Below are positions 5,878-6,562 of a stretch of DNA of 6,562 nt, in pieces. Under the pieces are notes generated by a model. That model had not been told where the DNA came from, searched no databases, and worked only from the letters and a program-made list of their open reading frames with translations. This DNA is from Synergistales bacterium (GTDB taxonomy: Bacteria > Synergistota > Synergistia > Synergistales > Aminobacteriaceae). Numbering within the stretch: the stretch's first letter is position 1; every line of letters starts with the position of its first letter. A program made the position numbers and the translations under genes. Location: contig BNVG01000114.1 in the NCBI GenBank assembly GCA_025997935.1, positions 1 through 6,562 of the forward strand, written 5' to 3'.

Positions 5878-6562
5878 ATGGCGCGTAAAATAAATAAATT
5901 GCCCCCCGAAAGTCTTCGCAAGGCCGCCAATCCTAAAAACTGGAACGGCAAATCTTCCGACGAGCTCAAGCCCATCAAGCGTCTTATAGGCCAAGAACGC
6001 GCTGTCGAATCTATCTCTTTCGGCCTTGAAGTTCCGAGCAGAGGATACAATATTTTCGTATCGGGCCGCCCCGGGAGCGGACGCACCAACTATACCTTAA
6101 AGCGCCTTAGGGAGCGCGCCAGGAATACCCCGGCTCCCTGCGACTGGGTTTATGTCTATAATTTCGACGAGCCGGGCGAACCTCTCGCGATGTCCCTGTC
6201 GGCCGGTCACGGCAAAGGACTGTGCGAGGCCCTCGACGAGCTTATCAACGAGCTTAAAGTAACTATCAGCAAAGCGTTTGAAAAAAGTCAGTACGAGGAC
6301 GCCAAGGCTCAATACGTCAAGACGTTTCAGGAGAAGGCCGGAGTTATCATGGACGAGCTCAAGGCTTGGTCAGCCGAAAAGGGGTTTTCTCTGAAACGCA
6401 CGCCGCAGGGATTTGTGAATATCCCACTCATAGACGCGAAAGATGAGGACGGCAAAGACACAGTGCGTGAAATTCAGCCGGAGGAGTTCGAGGCTTTGGA
6501 CGACGAAAAGCAAAAGTCCTATCAGGGCGCGTCCGAGGAGGTCTCCCAAAAGACGCTCGTAT
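5878..6562 (+). CDS. Lon-like ATP-dependent protease, AAA_32 type (5' part)
   Basis: This is the N-terminal part of a cytoplasmic Lon-family AAA+ protease (AAA_32/LonB-like), which unfolds and degrades proteins with ATP; 228 codons are visible and the gene runs off the right edge. Full-length members are about 800 residues, so the ATPase remainder and the C-terminal Ser-Lys protease domain lie outside. ATG 5878 is chosen because GAGGTG ends eight bases upstream; ATG 5872 and GTG 5869 are too close to it. Seen in order: IGQERAVESISFGLE (37-51), GYNIFVSGRPGSGRTN (56-71) with the P-loop at 63-70, then DWVYVYNFDEPGEPLAMSLSAG (89-110), a run characteristic of this family, then a charged helical region (about 116-170). 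The P-loop lysine position holds arginine (R69), a change I recall as common in this family though I cannot verify it. The gene is divergent from the TRAP operon, with no functional link implied. Confidence 0.88.
   Translation, partial: MARKINKLPPESLRKAANPKNWNGKSSDELKPIKRLIGQERAVESISFGLEVPSRGYNIFVSGRPGSGRTNYTLKRLRERARNTPAPCDWVYVYNFDEPGEPLAMSLSAGHGKGLCEALDELINELKVTISKAFEKSQYEDAKAQYVKTFQEKAGVIMDELKAWSAEKGFSLKRTPQGFVNIPLIDAKDEDGKDTVREIQPEEFEALDDEKQKSYQGASEEVSQKTLV

Noticed and set aside
5812..6312. Minus-strand open frames over the Lon-like gene
   Set aside because: They are antisense to a sequence with intact AAA_32 motifs and have no supporting features.

Overview
The window (about 50% GC by eye, dense gene packing, TTG/GTG starts, purine-rich ribosome binding sites) looks like a chromosomal stretch of an anaerobic, organic- or amino-acid-using bacterium. 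Several TRAP transporters side by side would fit the Synergistota well, but this placement is an inference from gene content and style only; Desulfobacterota or Bacillota are not excluded. There is no rRNA, tRNA, CRISPR array, transposase or phage gene.

Minus strand, read from right to left (5780 down to 1): a consensus-like promoter, a diverged DctP-type solute-binding protein (4616-5680), a second near-copy of that promoter, a canonical DctP-type binding protein (3523-4515), a strong terminator-like hairpin (3464-3499), then the small (DctQ, 2944-3447) and large (DctM, 1653-2930) membrane subunits. Together these make a complete three-part TRAP transporter with one extra binding protein. 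Next come a likely internal promoter (1630-1658), a TAXI-family binding protein (595-1587), a palindromic REP-like element (512-577) and the first ~145 codons of a fused TRAP permease (native part 62-493), the normal partner of a TAXI protein. So two TRAP systems of different subfamilies lie head to tail.

The left edge is abnormal. Bases 1-61 are an exact inverted copy of 791-851, inside the TAXI gene, and this copy closes the permease reading frame with an unrelated 11- to 13-codon tail. Either the end of the assembly is chimeric or a real rearrangement cut the permease.

Plus strand: divergent from the binding-protein genes, a Lon-like ATP-dependent protease of the AAA_32 type starts at 5878 and runs off the right edge.

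The most interesting biology is the tandem pair of binding proteins. They are about 70% identical over the mature domain (206 of 296 aligned residues by hand count) and their promoters were duplicated with them. The upstream copy has lost the cleavable signal peptide, gained a probable membrane anchor, a C-terminal tail and a 9-bp repeat expansion at its start, and has replaced a short pocket-lining motif. This suggests an accessory or tethered receptor that has diverged beside the normal one.
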